From: Metamycoplasma gateae
Lineage (GTDB): Bacteria; Bacillota_I; Bacilli_A; Mycoplasmatales; Metamycoplasmataceae
Reading direction: 5' to 3'
NCBI RefSeq assembly: GCF_036352135.1
Contig: NZ_CP143578.1
Coordinates: forward strand, 124,001 to 188,000
Length of the DNA: 64,000 nt
Below, one piece after another: positions 14,848 through 25,736 of the stretch (its first letter is position 1; every line of letters begins with the position of its first letter). A program made the position numbers and the translations under genes. A model generated the notes under the pieces. That model worked only from the letters and a program-made list of their open reading frames with translations, searched no databases and was not told where the DNA came from.

Positions 14848-15284
14848 TGAATATTAATGAAGTTATTAAATATCCAGTTTTAACTGAAAAATCAGAAATT
14901 GCCAGAACAAATAAAAATGTTTATACTTTTGTAGTTGATAAAAGAACTAACAAAGTTGAAGTTAAAAAAGCTGTTGAATTTATTTTTGATGTTAAGGTTG
15001 AAAAAGTAAATATTATTAATTACGATAAGAAACCTGCAAGATTGGGAAGATTTTCAGGATTCAAAAATGCTATTAAAAAAGCTATTGTATATTTAGATGA
15101 AAAATCGAAAATAGTTTTATTTGCTGATGAAGCTAAAGAAGCTAAAAAAGCTTTAGAAGCTGAAAATGCAGAAACAAAAACTGAAAAAGTAAAAGAAATT
15201 TCTGATGCTGAAATAAAAGCAGCTGAAAAAATTAAAAAAGCTGCAGAAGCAAAAGCTAAAAAATCAGAAAAAGAAGAAAAATAA
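14847..15284 (+). CDS. rplW: 50S ribosomal protein L23
   Basis: 145 residues. The first about 100 are a standard L23 (VIKYPVLTEKSEIARTNKNVYTFVVDKRTNKVEVKKAVE), the tunnel-exit protein that docks trigger factor and SRP. The remainder is an Ala/Lys/Glu-rich tail that looks helical. The start overlaps the rplD stop by one base (TAATGA). Confidence 0.95.
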   Translation: MNINEVIKYPVLTEKSEIARTNKNVYTFVVDKRTNKVEVKKAVEFIFDVKVEKVNIINYDKKPARLGRFSGFKNAIKKAIVYLDEKSKIVLFADEAKEAKKALEAENAETKTEKVKEISDAEIKAAEKIKKAAEAKAKKSEKEEK

Positions 15285-15393
15285 TAATCTTGAACACCTA
15301 TAAGATTATTAGTTAACATAAATTATGAAAAATTAGATTTTTTCTTAAAAGACAAATACAACAAATATTTTTAAGAAACGGAGAAAAAGACAA
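15285..15393 (+). other. Intercistronic spacer with two hairpins before rplB
   Basis: The largest gap in the first part of the operon. One hairpin (AATAATCTT with AAGATTATT, 15281-15310) lies at the rplW stop. A second perfect 10-bp stem pairs 15341-15350 with 15369-15378 and ends just before the rplB ribosome site (GGAG at 15380). No T run follows either, so they are not standard terminators; processing sites or translational control are possible. Confidence 0.5.
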
Positions 15394-16242
15394 ATGGCTA
15401 TTAAAAAATTTAAAGCTTATACTAATGGTCGTCGTAATATGTCTTCTCTAGACTATCAAGCAAATCTAACTGGGCATAAACCAGAAAAATCATTGCTTGT
15501 TGCACTTCCTTCACATTCAGGAAGAAATAATCAAGGTAAAATTACAACTCGTCACCACGGTGGTAGATTAAAAAGATTTTATCGTATTATTGATTTCAAA
15601 AGATACAACAAGGACGGAATTGAAGCAACTGTTAAAACAATCGAATACGATCCTAACAGATCTGCAAATATTTCTTTAATTGTTTATCGTGATGGGGAAA
15701 AAAGATATATTATTAGCCCAAAAAACATTAAAGTTGGACAAAAAGTTATTTCAGGTGAAAATGTTGATATTCAAATTGGTAATAACCTACCATTATCAAA
15801 CATTCCAGAAGGTACATTTGTTCACAACATCGAATTACAACCAAAACAAGGTGGAATTATCGCTCGTTCAGCAGGTAGTTCAGCTCAAATCTTAGGTAAA
15901 GATGAATCGGGAAAATACATTATTTTAAGATTAAAATCAGGTGAAGTAAGAAAAGTTCTTGGTGTTTGTCGTGCAACAATCGGTGAGGTTGGAAACGAAG
16001 AACACTCATTAGTTAATATCGGTAAAGCCGGTAGAAATAGATTAAGAGGTATAAGACCAACAGTTAGAGGTTCTGCTATGAACCCTAATGATCACCCACA
16101 TGGTGGTGGTGAAGGTAAACAACCAATCGGTAGAAAATCACCTATGACACCATGAGGTAAGAAAGCACTTGGAGTTAAGACAAGAGCAACTAAAAAATCA
16201 TCTAACCAATTTATTATTAGAAGAAGAAAGGAAAGTAAATAA
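15394..16242 (+). CDS. rplB: 50S ribosomal protein L2
   Basis: 282 residues, full length, one TGA-coded Trp near the end (MTPWGKKALG). It binds 23S domain IV and is needed for subunit association. The conserved [22 protein letters not shown] near the N-terminus and the [28 protein letters not shown] segment with the conserved histidine are present. Confidence 0.97.
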
Positions 16243-16523
16243 TGTCTCGTTCATTAAAGAAAGCACCTTTTGTTGATGATCATCTAATGAAAAAAGTTGT
16301 AGCTATTATTGATAATAAAGTTCCAAAACGTCCTATTAAAACTTGATCAAGACGTTCAACAATTTACCCAGAATTTATCGGTTTAACATTCCAAGTACAC
16401 AACGGTCATGCGTTTATTGATGTGTTTGTAACAAACGATATGGTAGGTCATAAATTAGGGGAATTTGCACCAACTAGAACATTCAACGGTCACGGTGCTG
16501 ATAAAGCAAAAGGAAAGAAATAA
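16242..16523 (+). CDS. rpsS: 30S ribosomal protein S19
   Basis: 93 residues starting [15 protein letters not shown]; the start shares one base with the rplB stop. The head protein contacts S13 and 16S r[31 protein letters not shown] and [15 protein letters not shown] are standard S19. TGA-coded Trp in KTWSRRST. Confidence 0.97.
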
Positions 16524-16524
16524 T

Positions 16525-16890
16525 ATGGCTCAAATAGTTAAGGCATCAGTTAAAATGCAAAGAATTAGCCCAAGAAAAGCTAGATTAGTTGCAGATTTAA
16601 TTCGTTATAAAACAGCTACACAAGCATTAGTTATCTTACAAACAACAAATAAAAAAGCTTCATCAATTATTCTTAAACTTCTAAATTCAGCAATCGCAAA
16701 TGCTACAAACAATTATGGATTAGATGCAACAAAACTAGTTGTTTCAAAAATTTTAGTTAATGATGGTCCTACTCTAAAAAGATTTCAACCTCACTCACGT
16801 GGTAGAGCATACCCAATTTTAAAAAGAACAAGTCACTTCTACATTGAATTAATCGAATTAAACAACGAACTAGATATGGAGGCAAAATAA
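16525..16890 (+). CDS. rplV: 50S ribosomal protein L22
   Basis: 121 residues from ATG 16525 (the frame is open further upstream inside rpsS, but this start follows the rpsS stop by one base and gives a normal L22). MQRISPRKARLVADLIR and the tunnel-lining hairpin GPTLKRFQPHSRGRAYPILKRTSH are conserved. L22 lines the exit tunnel at the macrolide site. Confidence 0.96.
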   Translation: MAQIVKASVKMQRISPRKARLVADLIRYKTATQALVILQTTNKKASSIILKLLNSAIANATNNYGLDATKLVVSKILVNDGPTLKRFQPHSRGRAYPILKRTSHFYIELIELNNELDMEAK

Positions 16891-16891
16891 T

Positions 16892-17632
16892 ATGGGTCAA
16901 AAAGTTAATCCAAATGGTTTCCGTTATGGCGTAACAAAAGCTCATAACACCGTTTGATATTCAGACAAAGCAAATTTTGCTAACTTATTACTAGAAGATC
17001 AAAAGATTTATGATTTCTTTGATAAAAAAGTTCGTGAATATTTAATAGGAAATGTTCAAATTAAGAGAAACCAAGCAGGAAATGTTATTGTTTATGTTTA
17101 TACAGCTAAGCCAGCTGCATTATTAGGAACTAATGGCGATAACATTAAAGCTTTAACATTAGCTCTTAAAAAACAATTAAAAAACAAAGATTTAAATATT
17201 ACAGTTGATGTAATAGAATTAAAAAACCCAGATTTAAGTGCAAGATTGTTAGCAGAAAACATTGCAGTTAAATTAGAAAACCGTGGCAGCTTTAGATTAG
17301 CACAAAAATTTGCTATTAAAAGTGCTATGAAAGCCGGTGCAAAAGGTATTAAAACTTCAGTTTCAGGCCGTTTAAATGGTGTTGATATGGCTAGAACAGA
17401 AGGTTATACTGAAGGTGAAATGAAATTACATACTTTAAGACAAGATGTTGATTATGCAGTAGCAAGAGCAAAAACAACATATGGAATATTAGGTATCAAG
17501 GTTTGAGTTTCACTTGGAGAAATTTTAGAAAACGGTAAATCACAAGCAAGTGCTTTAGAAAATAAAAACGAAAGAAAACCAAGATTAGTAAGAAAGGGCG
17601 GAGAAAAACATGCTTCAACCAAAGAGAACTAA
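16892..17632 (+). CDS. rpsC: 30S ribosomal protein S3
   Basis: 246 residues. [20 protein letters not shown] start, KH domain around residues 40-110, and C-terminal domain with [23 protein letters not shown] and [25 protein letters not shown] (TGA Trp). It forms part of the mRNA entry helicase on the 30S head. The last 23 nt overlap rplP, so the two are coupled. Confidence 0.96.
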
Positions 17633-18047
17633 ACATAGAAAAATGTTTCGTATCCGTCATGACAAAACTAAAGCACACAGAAATAACACAGTTTCATTTG
17701 GTGAATTTGGTTTAAAATCAACATCATCAGCATGAATTAGTGCAAGACAAATAGAAGCAGCCCGTATCGCTATTACTCGTAGAATGGGCCGTGAAGGTAA
17801 AGTTATTATTAAAATATTCCCACACATGTCTAAAACATCTAAACCTATTGGTGTACGTATGGGTTCTGGTAAAGGTAGCCCAGATCAATGATTTGCAGTA
17901 GTTAAAGAAGGTACTGTGATGTTTGAAGTTAGTGGAAACCAAGTAGACACAATGAAAGATGCATTAAGATTAGGTGGTCACAAATTACCTGTTACTTGAA
18001 AAATAGTTGCAAAAGAATCAGAAACCACTAATGAAGGAGAAAAATAA
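17610..18047 (+). CDS. rplP: 50S ribosomal protein L16
   Basis: 145 residues, [19 protein letters not shown] start preceded by GGCGGAG inside rpsC. It organises the A-site tRNA region of 23S r[42 protein letters not shown] is the diagnostic core with a TGA-coded Trp. Confidence 0.96.
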
Positions 18048-18049
18048 TT

Positions 18050-18250
18050 ATGTCATACACAGAATTAAAGAAAAAATCAGTTGAAGAATTAACTAAATTA
18101 TTAACTGAATTAAGAGCAGAATTATTTTCATTACGTTTCAAAAATGCAACCCGTCAATTAGATCAAACCCACAAAATTAATTTAGTTAAAAAAGATATTG
18201 CAAGAACATTAACTGCCCTAAATGCAAAAAAAGAAGAAGGAGATAAATAA
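18050..18250 (+). CDS. rpmC: 50S ribosomal protein L29
   Basis: 66 residues of two helices ([29 protein letters not shown]), near the tunnel exit next to L23. Two bases after rplP; its stop overlaps the rpsQ start by one base. Confidence 0.95.
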   Translation: MSYTELKKKSVEELTKLLTELRAELFSLRFKNATRQLDQTHKINLVKKDIARTLTALNAKKEEGDK

Positions 18251-18534
18251 TGGAACAAGTTGTTAGAGAAAATCGTCGTAAAAAACTTGTTGGAACTGTA
18301 ATTAGTACTAAGAATGAAAAAACTATTACTGTTATGGTAGAAACATACGAAAAACACCCATTATACTCAAAACGTTTCAAAGTATCTAAGAAATTTGCTG
18401 TTCATGATGAAAAAAATGAAGCAAAAATCGGTGATGTTGTTGAAATTCAAGAAACAAGACCACTTTCAAAAACAAAACATTTTAGATTAGTTGAAATTAA
18501 ATCTCACGCTATTGGAGGAAATGAAAATGCTTAG
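18250..18534 (+). CDS. rpsQ: 30S ribosomal protein S17
   Basis: 94 residues, OB fold: [35 protein letters not shown] and [23 protein letters not shown] are standard. A primary binder of 16S helix 11. It overlaps the rplN start by 8 nt. Confidence 0.96.
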   Translation: MEQVVRENRRKKLVGTVISTKNEKTITVMVETYEKHPLYSKRFKVSKKFAVHDEKNEAKIGDVVEIQETRPLSKTKHFRLVEIKSHAIGGNENA

Positions 18535-18895
18535 TGAATTTTCAAGATGTAATGTAGCTGATAACTCAGGTGCTAAAGAAGTTATGATTATTAAGAACCT
18601 AGGTGGTTCAGTTGTAAGAAGCACAAACATCGGTGATGTTGTAGTAGTTACAGTTAAAAAAGCAATTCCTAATGGTGTAGTTAAAGAAGGTCAAGTTTTA
18701 AAAGCAGTTATCGTTAGAACAAAAAGAGGTATTTCTAGAGATAATGGTTCATACATCAGATTTGATGATAACGCAGTAGTTTTAATTAAAGAAGATGGTA
18801 CCATGAGAGGTACACGGGTATTTGGTCCAGTAGCAAGAGAATTACGTGAAAAAGGATATTTAAAAATAATTTCATTAGCTCCGGAGGTTTTATAA
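18527..18895 (+). CDS. rplN: 50S ribosomal protein L14
   Basis: 122 residues, exactly the family length, when started at ATG 18527. The frame is open back to 18491, and another ATG at 18521 sits too close to TTGGAGGAA to use it. It lies at the subunit interface next to L19. [21 protein letters not shown] and [41 protein letters not shown] match L14. Confidence 0.96.
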   Translation: MLSEFSRCNVADNSGAKEVMIIKNLGGSVVRSTNIGDVVVVTVKKAIPNGVVKEGQVLKAVIVRTKRGISRDNGSYIRFDDNAVVLIKEDGTMRGTRVFGPVARELREKGYLKIISLAPEVL

Positions 18896-18897
18896 TT

Positions 18898-19233
18898 ATG
18901 TCTCAAGCTAAAATTAGAAAAAACGATATCGTTTTAGTTATTTCTGGAAAAGAAAAAGGTAAATTTGCTTCTGTTTTATCAACAGATACAAAAAAACAAA
19001 CTGTTGTTCTAAAAGAAATTAATATAAAAACAAAACACCACAAACCTTCACAAGAAAATACAGAAGGTAAAATTGAGAAAAAAGAATTTCCAATTCATGT
19101 TTCAAACGTTTCTTACCTAGCTAAAAAAGGAGCTCAAGGACAAAAATCAATAGGAACGAAAATTGGATGAAAAGTTGATGCAAAAACCGGTAAAAAACAA
19201 AGAGTTATGAAAAAAGTAAACAAGGTTATATAA
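18898..19233 (+). CDS. rplX: 50S ribosomal protein L24
   Basis: 111 residues with KOW motif (KNDIVLVISGKEKGKFASVLS) at the N-terminus; early assembly protein of the large subunit. TGA at 19168 is Trp. ATG follows CCGGAGG in the end of rplN. Confidence 0.95.
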
Positions 19234-19252
19234 ATAAGGAGAAATTATTATT

Positions 19253-19807
19253 ATGGCTAAATTAGAATTAGAAAAAAAATATTTAGAATCTGTTCGTTCA
19301 GAATTAGTTAAAGAATTTGGTTATTCATCAGTAATGCAAGCTCCTCGTTTAGAAAAAATTGTTATCAACATGACAGCCGGAAATGAAGTATCAAATTCAA
19401 AAGCTATTGAAGAAGTTATGGTTGAACTTTCTCAAATTACAGGTCAAAAACCATATCAAACAGTAGCTAAAAAATCATTGGCATCTTGAAAATTAAGAGA
19501 AGGCATGCCAATGGGTGGAAAAGTTACATTAAGACGTGAAAAAATGTGATCATTTTTAACAAAATTAATTAACGTTGCATTACCTCGTGTACGTGATTTT
19601 AACGGTACAAGTTTAAAAAGTTTTGATGGCCGCGGAAACTATGCAATAGGTATCAAAGAAGAAATTATTTTCCCTGAAATTTCATTCGATAAAATTCGTA
19701 AATTAAAAGGTATGGATATTATTTTAGTAACAAGTGCTAAATCAGATAAAGAAGCATTTTCATTACTAAAAAAACTTGGAATCCCATTTGCAAAAGGTAA
19801 CAATTAA
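19253..19807 (+). CDS. rplE: 50S ribosomal protein L5
   Basis: 184 residues; it binds 5S rRNA and contacts the P-site t[47 protein letters not shown] (two TGA Trp), [29 protein letters not shown] are conserved. The 5S gene itself is not in the window. Confidence 0.96.
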
Positions 19808-19818
19808 GGAGAATTACA

Positions 19819-20004
19819 ATGGCAAGAAAAGCATTAATGATTAAAGCGGAACGTGAACCAAAATTCTCAGTAAGAAAATACACACGTTGCCAAATTTGCG
19901 GAAGAGTACACGCAGTATTGCGTAAATATAAAATTTGTAGAATTTGTTTTAGAGAATTAGCACACGAAGGAAAAATTCCTGGTGTAAAGAAAGCGAGCTG
20001 ATAA
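19819..20004 (+). CDS. rpsZ: 30S ribosomal protein S14 (zinc-binding type Z)
   Basis: 61 residues ending KKASW, the Trp being TGA at 19999-20001 and TAA following at 20002. Four cysteines in CQIC and CRIC mark the zinc form. AAGGAG precedes the start. Confidence 0.96.
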
Positions 20005-20006
20005 TT

Positions 20007-20417
20007 ATGGCTATTATTACAGATCCAATAGCAGATATGTTTGTAAGAATTAAAAACTCTATTTCAAGAAAATATCACGAAGTAGTTGTTCCTCATTCAA
20101 ACAAGAAAGAAAAAATATTAGAAATTTTTTCAAAAGAAGGTTACATAACTTCATACGAAGTTTTAACAAATGAATTTGGTTTTAAGGAAATTAAGATTTC
20201 ATTAAAATACAAAGGAATGAATCAAAATCTATCTGCAATTACTGATATTAAAAAGATTTCAAAACCAGGTTTAAAAGTATATTCATCAGCAGATAAATTA
20301 CCACGTGTTTTAAGTGGATATGGTACAGCTATTATTTCAACTTCTAAAGGTTTATTAACTGATAAAGAAGCAAGAAAAGCCAACTTAGGTGGCGAAGTTA
20401 TTGCATTTATTTGATAA
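20007..20417 (+). CDS. rpsH: 30S ribosomal protein S8
   Basis: 136 residues ending in TGA-coded Trp then TAA. MAIITDPIADMFVRIKNS start and the C-terminal [31 protein letters not shown] are diagnostic. Central 16S assembly protein; in E. coli it represses the spc operon, not tested here. Two bases after rpsZ. Confidence 0.96.
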
Positions 20418-20449
20418 TTGCTTATAAATAAAATTCAAGGTAAATTTAT

Positions 20450-20989
20450 ATGTCAAGAATTGGAAAAAGAATTTTATCAATCCCTTCTGGAGTTGAAGTT
20501 AATTTAGAAAAGAACCATATTACAATCAAAGGTAGTTTAGGGCAACTAGAATATACATTTTCACCATTAATTTCAGTAGTTATTGAAAATAATGAAATTA
20601 AAACCTTAAGAGCTAATGAAGAAAAAACTACAAAACAATTACATGGTACAACAAACGCAAATATTAATAATATGTTAATCGGGGTTTCACAAGGTTACAA
20701 AAAAGAAATCGAAATCAAAGGTGTTGGTTATAAAGCAACACTTAAGGGAAATGAAATTGAAGTTATTGCAGGTTACTCACATAATGTAGTTAAACAAATA
20801 CCATCAAACTTAAAAGTTGAAGTACCAAAACCAACAAACATTATTATTTCAGGTATCGATAAACAATCAGTCGGTGAATTTGCTGCAAATATCAGAGATA
20901 TTAGACGTCCAAGCCCATACTCAGGTAAAGGAATTATGTACAAAGATGAAGTTATTAGACGTAAAGAAGGAAAAACTGCTGCTAAGTAG
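20450..20989 (+). CDS. rplF: 50S ribosomal protein L6
   Basis: 179 residues, two repeated alpha/beta domains; ends with GKGIMYKDEVIRRKEGKTAAK. It lies near the factor-binding site. The 32-nt gap upstream has only a weak ribosome site (CAAGGT). Confidence 0.96.
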   Translation: MSRIGKRILSIPSGVEVNLEKNHITIKGSLGQLEYTFSPLISVVIENNEIKTLRANEEKTTKQLHGTTNANINNMLIGVSQGYKKEIEIKGVGYKATLKGNEIEVIAGYSHNVVKQIPSNLKVEVPKPTNIIISGIDKQSVGEFAANIRDIRRPSPYSGKGIMYKDEVIRRKEGKTAAK

Positions 20990-21008
20990 TTTTAAATAGG
21001 AGATTATT

Positions 21009-21356
21009 ATGTTATCAAGAAATGAAAAACGTAAAGCTAAACATTTAAAAATTACAAATAAATTAGCAAAAGGAACACAAGAAAGACCACGTGTAGTTGT
21101 ATTTAAATCATTACATCATTTTTATGCACAAGCAGTTAATGATTTATCACATACAACATTAGCTTCATTTTCAACAAAACAATTAAGTACAAAAGGAAAT
21201 AATATCGAGGCAGTTAAAGAAGTAGCAAAAGGTTTTGCTGCAAAATTAAAAGATGCAAAAGTTTCTACAATAGTATTTGACCGTTCAGGTTATATTTATC
21301 ATGGTAAATTAGCAGCATTTGCTGACACACTGAGAGAAGAAGGGATTAAATTCTAA
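21009..21356 (+). CDS. rplR: 50S ribosomal protein L18
   Basis: 115 residues; partner of L5 on 5S r[23 protein letters not shown] and [26 protein letters not shown] match L18. Its stop overlaps the rpsE start by one base. Confidence 0.96.
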   Translation: MLSRNEKRKAKHLKITNKLAKGTQERPRVVVFKSLHHFYAQAVNDLSHTTLASFSTKQLSTKGNNIEAVKEVAKGFAAKLKDAKVSTIVFDRSGYIYHGKLAAFADTLREEGIKF

Positions 21357-21991
21357 TGGCTGAAGAAGTAAGAAAAGAAAATGCTGAATTAGCAACAGGA
21401 ACAAAAGTTGTTTCAGCAGTTAAAAAGCAAGAAGTTAAAGAAAATTTAAAACCAAATACTGAAAAAAGAACATTTGCACCTAGAAAACAATTTAACCAAG
21501 CACCAGCTGTAAAATTATTTGAAGAAAAAGTTATTGATATCGCCAGAGTAACAACCGTTGTTAAAGGTGGAAGAAGATTTTCATTCTCAGCATACGTTGT
21601 TGTTGGAGATAAAAAAGGAAAAGTTGGATTTGGACACGGAAAAGCTAACGAAGTACAAGATGCAATTAAAAAAGCAGTTAAAGATGCACAAAAGAACGTT
21701 TTCAATGTTCCTGTAGTTAAAGGAACAATTCCACACGAAATTAAAGAAAAATTCCTAGCTTCAAGAGTACAATTACGTCCAGCCCCAAAAGGAACGGGTA
21801 TTGTTGCTTCTAACACAGTTCGTGCTGTTGTTGAACTAGCAGGTTATACAGACATTTCAACTAAGACATACGGTTCAAGAACAAAACAAAATATCGTTCA
21901 TGCAACTGTTAATGCTCTTAAAAAATTAAAAACAGTTGAAGAAATCGCTAAATTGCGTGACATTGATGTTAAACATTTATTAGCAAAATAA
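21356..21991 (+). CDS. rpsE: 30S ribosomal protein S5
   Basis: 211 residues with about 45 extra at the N-terminus (charged, low complexity) before the dsRNA-binding core starting [31 protein letters not shown]. It forms part of the mRNA entry tunnel. The [19 protein letters not shown] and [19 protein letters not shown]-like core is intact. Confidence 0.96.
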   Translation: MAEEVRKENAELATGTKVVSAVKKQEVKENLKPNTEKRTFAPRKQFNQAPAVKLFEEKVIDIARVTTVVKGGRRFSFSAYVVVGDKKGKVGFGHGKANEVQDAIKKAVKDAQKNVFNVPVVKGTIPHEIKEKFLASRVQLRPAPKGTGIVASNTVRAVVELAGYTDISTKTYGSRTKQNIVHATVNALKKLKTVEEIAKLRDIDVKHLLAK

Positions 21992-22029
21992 ACTAAGAAT
22001 TTTAAAATTAAGGAGATTGTTATTATTTT

Positions 22030-22464
22030 ATGAAATTACATACATTAAAAGCAACACCTGGTTCAAGAAAAGTTAAACATCGTGTAGGTCGTGGACATGC
22101 TGCTGGTAAGGGAAAACAAGCTGGTAGAGGACAAAGTGGACAAACAAAAAGAAGTACAGTTAGACTAGGTTTTGAAGGTGGTCAATTACCACTATTTAGA
22201 AGAATTCCAAAACGTGGATTTAATAATGTTAACCACGTGGAATATCAAGTAGTAAATTTATCTTCATTAGAAGAAAGATTTGCAAACAACGAAATTGTTT
22301 CATATGAAACATTAGCAGCTAAAAACCTTATTAAGGGAAAATTACCTGTTAAAATTTTAGGAAGAGGAGTTTTAACAAAAAAATTAATAGTTACAATTCC
22401 AACTCTTTCACAATCAGCTAAAGATGCTATTGAAAAAGTCGGAGGAAAAATCGAGGTTCAATAA
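22030..22464 (+). CDS. rplO: 50S ribosomal protein L15
   Basis: 144 residues; MKLHTLKATPGSRKVKHRVGRGHAAGKGKQAGRGQSGQTKR is the glycine/arginine-rich N-terminal arm that threads into 23S rRNA. AAGGAG lies 12 nt upstream. One-base overlap with secY. Confidence 0.96.
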   Translation: MKLHTLKATPGSRKVKHRVGRGHAAGKGKQAGRGQSGQTKRSTVRLGFEGGQLPLFRRIPKRGFNNVNHVEYQVVNLSSLEERFANNEIVSYETLAAKNLIKGKLPVKILGRGVLTKKLIVTIPTLSQSAKDAIEKVGGKIEVQ

Positions 22465-23933
22465 TGGCTAAAAAATCAAAAGTAGAAAAGGAAATTTATA
22501 ATAAAAGAGTTGAGAGAAAACTTGCAATTGATAAGTTTTTTGCTCAAAAAAGAAACTCTTGATCTGAGTGATGAAAAAACCATGGTCTTTTCAAAAAGAT
22601 CTTATTCACTTTATTTATTATCGCCCTTTTCTTAGCTGCTGGTACGATTACGCTACCAGGTGTTGAATTAGCACATCAAGATAAATTGAACCAAGGTGAT
22701 TTCTTTGGTATCTTAAACTTAGTGGGTGGTGGAGGATTAAGAAGATTCTCCATTGTTGCATTAGGAATTGGTCCTTTTATATCTTCATCTCTGGTTATGA
22801 TGATTTTACAAACAAAGGCTTTTCCGGCTATTTATAGATTAAGTCAATCAGGACCCGTAGGAAGAATAAAAATTAATTTTATAACTTACACAGCAACGCT
22901 ATTTTTTGCAATATTTCAGGCAATATTAATAACTAGAGCATTGCTAAATCCTACTGATAATTTTGGAATTAGATTTTCAGAAAATATAACTAATTCATTG
23001 GGTGAAAAAGGAACATTTGCCTACCAATGAATTATTCTTCCTTTGTTATTAGTAGCAGGATCTTTTTTCTCTTTATTTCTATCAGAACAAATAACTAATA
23101 AAGGTGTAGGAAACGGAACAAGTTTAATTATTTTTGTAGGTATTGCAAGTTCATTAGTTCCAACTTTCAGGCACGCTTTTGAATACTATATGCCTTCTGT
23201 TAAAAATAATAATTCTGTTATTTTGAAAGAAACATTAAACTTTATAGTTTATTTATTAGCATATTTATTAGTAATATTTGTAGTGGTGATATTCACTCTT
23301 GCTGAAAGAAAGGTTCCTATCCAACAAGTTGGTGCCGGATTGTCAAAAAGTGAAAAAGAATTAAGTTATTTACCAATTAAAGCAAACCCCGCTGGTATAA
23401 TGTCTGTAATTTTTTCAATGATGGTGCTTTCGGTACCAACTATGATTGCTGGTTTATTTAATCCAGATACTAGCAGATATTACCAATGAGTTTATTCAAA
23501 TCTTCAACTTACTCAACCATTAGGATTTTTCTTATTTGTTATCATTACATTTGGGTTAACTATATTAATGGGTATTCAACAATCTAAAATTGATAAGATA
23601 AGTGAAGATTTTGCAAAAAGTAGTACTTTTATACCAGGAATTAGACCTGGCGAACAAACTGAAAATTATTTATTAAATACCGTACTAAGATTATCGTTTT
23701 TCTCAGCTGGTTATTTAATAATATTAGGGGCATTACAATTTATTCAACAAATGTTTGGAATGCCAGCTCCCATCGCTTTTGGTGGGACATCTATAATGAT
23801 TCTTGTTTCAACAGCCACAGAAACAGTGCAACAAATTCATGCAAGATATAAATCTCAAGAACTTGCAAGAAAAAGAAGAATGATTAAAGAATTAAAAGAA
23901 GTTTATGGTGAAGAAGAGGATTTAATATGATAA
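22464..23933 (+). CDS. secY: Preprotein translocase subunit SecY
   Basis: 489 residues, multi-spanning membrane channel of Sec export. About 10 hydrophobic segments follow a cytoplasmic N-terminal extension of some 45 residues, rich in Lys and TGA-coded Trp. Landmarks: GIGPFISSSLVMMILQ, the tip loop with ERKVPIQQVG, and FIPGIRPGEQTENYL. It ends in TGA Trp then TAA and overlaps adk by 7 nt. It would export the GG-independent secreted and lipoproteins such as OppA. Confidence 0.96.
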
Positions 23934-24619
23934 AAAGTTGTTGTTGTGATGCTAATAAAATCCAAACTAGCAAACCAAACCTAATTTTCATTGGGGCTCC
24001 TGGAGCTGGTAAGGGTTCGGTTGCAAATTTAATAGTTCAACACTTTAATTATTTCCAGCTTTCAACAGGTGACATGTTTCGACAAGAAATAAAAAATAAG
24101 ACGGAATTAGGATTAAAAATTAAAAGCATATTAGATTCAGGCAAATATGTAGATAATGAAATCACTAATCATCTAGTTGAAGAAAAATTAAAAAATTTAG
24201 TAGGTCAAAAAATACCTTTTATCTTAGATGGATTTCCAAGAACAATAGATCAAGCTGAGTTCTTAGAAAAATTAGAGAAAAAAGGTGTATATATCGATAA
24301 GGTTATCTTGTTACAAATTACAAATGAGCAAATTATTGAAAGATTATCAAAAAGAAGAATTTGCCCAAGTTGTAAAACAATATATCATTTAGAATCATTT
24401 CCACCAGTAGATGAAAAATTCTGTAAGCATTGTAATACTGAAGTTGTAAAAAGGGCTGATGATGAAAAAGATGTAGTATTAAAACGTCTTTCTATTTACA
24501 ATGAACAAACTAAATGTTTAATTGATTTTTATAAACAAAGAGATAAAGTGATTGAAATAAATAGCTATCAAGAGCTTAAAAAAGTTTATGAAGACGTTAT
24601 AAAGGCTTTAAAATGATAA
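23927..24619 (+). CDS. adk: Adenylate kinase
   Basis: 230 residues; converts AMP + ATP to 2 ADP. GAPGAGKGSVAN P-loop, LSTGDMFRQEI, FILDGFPRTIDQAE, and a zinc-binding LID with CPSC and CKHC. The N-terminus carries an extra roughly 17 residues with CCC before the P-loop strand. Last residue is TGA-coded Trp; it overlaps map by 7 nt. Confidence 0.96.
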
Positions 24620-25365
24620 AAATTAAGAATCAAATCGAAATTCAAAAAATCAAAAAAGCCTGCTCAATCCTGGCAGAAGTTAAAAAAATATTATGAGACT
24701 TTATAAGTCCAGGTGTTTCTTTAAAAGAAATTGATAGCGTCGCTTTTAAAGAAATTAAAAAAAGAGGCGGAAAGCCAGCTTTCTTAGGTCAGTATGGTTT
24801 TCCTGGAACTTGTTGTATATCAGTTAATGAAGAATTAATTCACGGTATCCCTTCTGATTATGTTGTAAAAGAAGGAGATATTATTAAAATTGATACCGGA
24901 GTTATTTGAGAAGGTTATTATTCTGATTCAGCCTTTACAAAAGGAGTTGGAAATATAACCGAATCTGACGAAAAATTAATTAAGGTAGCAAAAGACGCTT
25001 TTTATGCAGGTTTTAATGCAATAAAAGTCGGAAAAAGAATAGGTGATATTTCGGCTGCAATCGGTAATTTCATTAGACAAAATGGATATTTTACCCCAGA
25101 TGAGTTTTGTGGTCATGGAATTGGTAAACAATTACACGAAGACCCATATATTTCAAATGATGGAATTCCTAATACAGGTCCTATTATTAAAAATGGGATG
25201 GTAATCTGCATAGAACCAATGATTTTACAAAAATCAAAAAAAATAATGATTAAAAAAGATAATTGAACAGTTATTGATCCGTTGGGTTTTAATACTGCTC
25301 ACTATGAGCAAACCATTTTAATAGATAATGGTGAAGCTTATATATTATCAGGAGATAACATTTAA
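24613..25365 (+). CDS. map: Methionine aminopeptidase, type I
   Basis: 250 residues; removes initiator Met from nascent proteins with two metal ions. Metal ligands recognisable: D in KIDTGV, D in YSDSAF, H in CGHGIG, E in IEPM and E in HYEQTI. Substrate His in CGHGIGKQLHEDP region. Start inside the end of adk, one-base overlap with infA. Confidence 0.96.
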
Positions 25366-25601
25366 TGGGAAAAAACAAAAAAGAAAAAAAAGAAGAAGTT
25401 ATTAAAATGACTGGTAAAGTCACTAAAATGCATTCAACAAAAAACTATGATGTTTTATTAGAAAATGATCAAGAAATAAAAGCATATATTTCAGGAAAAA
25501 TGTCATTACATAATATCAAATTAATCCCTGGAGATTTAGTTGATGTTGAAATCAGTCCTTTTAATTTAACATTAGGTAGAATAGTTTTTCGCCATAAATA
25601 A
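25365..25601 (+). CDS. infA: Translation initiation factor IF-1
   Basis: 78 residues, S1-like OB fold: MTGKVTKMHSTKNYDVLLENDQEIKAYISGKM and LIPGDLVDVEISPFNLTLGRIVFRH. The first 14 residues (Lys/Glu-rich) are an extension. It blocks the 30S A site during initiation. Confidence 0.95.
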   Translation: MGKNKKEKKEEVIKMTGKVTKMHSTKNYDVLLENDQEIKAYISGKMSLHNIKLIPGDLVDVEISPFNLTLGRIVFRHK

Positions 25602-25616
25602 TTAAGGAGAAATTAT

Positions 25617-25730
25617 ATGAAAGTTAGAGCATCGATAAAACGTATTTGCAAAGACTGTAAAATAATTAAAAGACACGGTGTTAATAGAGTAATTTGCATT
25701 AACCCAAAACATAAACAAAGACAAGGATAA
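25617..25730 (+). CDS. rpmJ: 50S ribosomal protein L36
   Basis: 37 residues, [37 protein letters not shown], with the C-C-C-H zinc ligands of the zinc-binding form. AAGGAG 10 nt before ATG 25617. Confidence 0.96.
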   Translation: MKVRASIKRICKDCKIIKRHGVNRVICINPKHKQRQG

Positions 25731-25736
25731 AATAAA

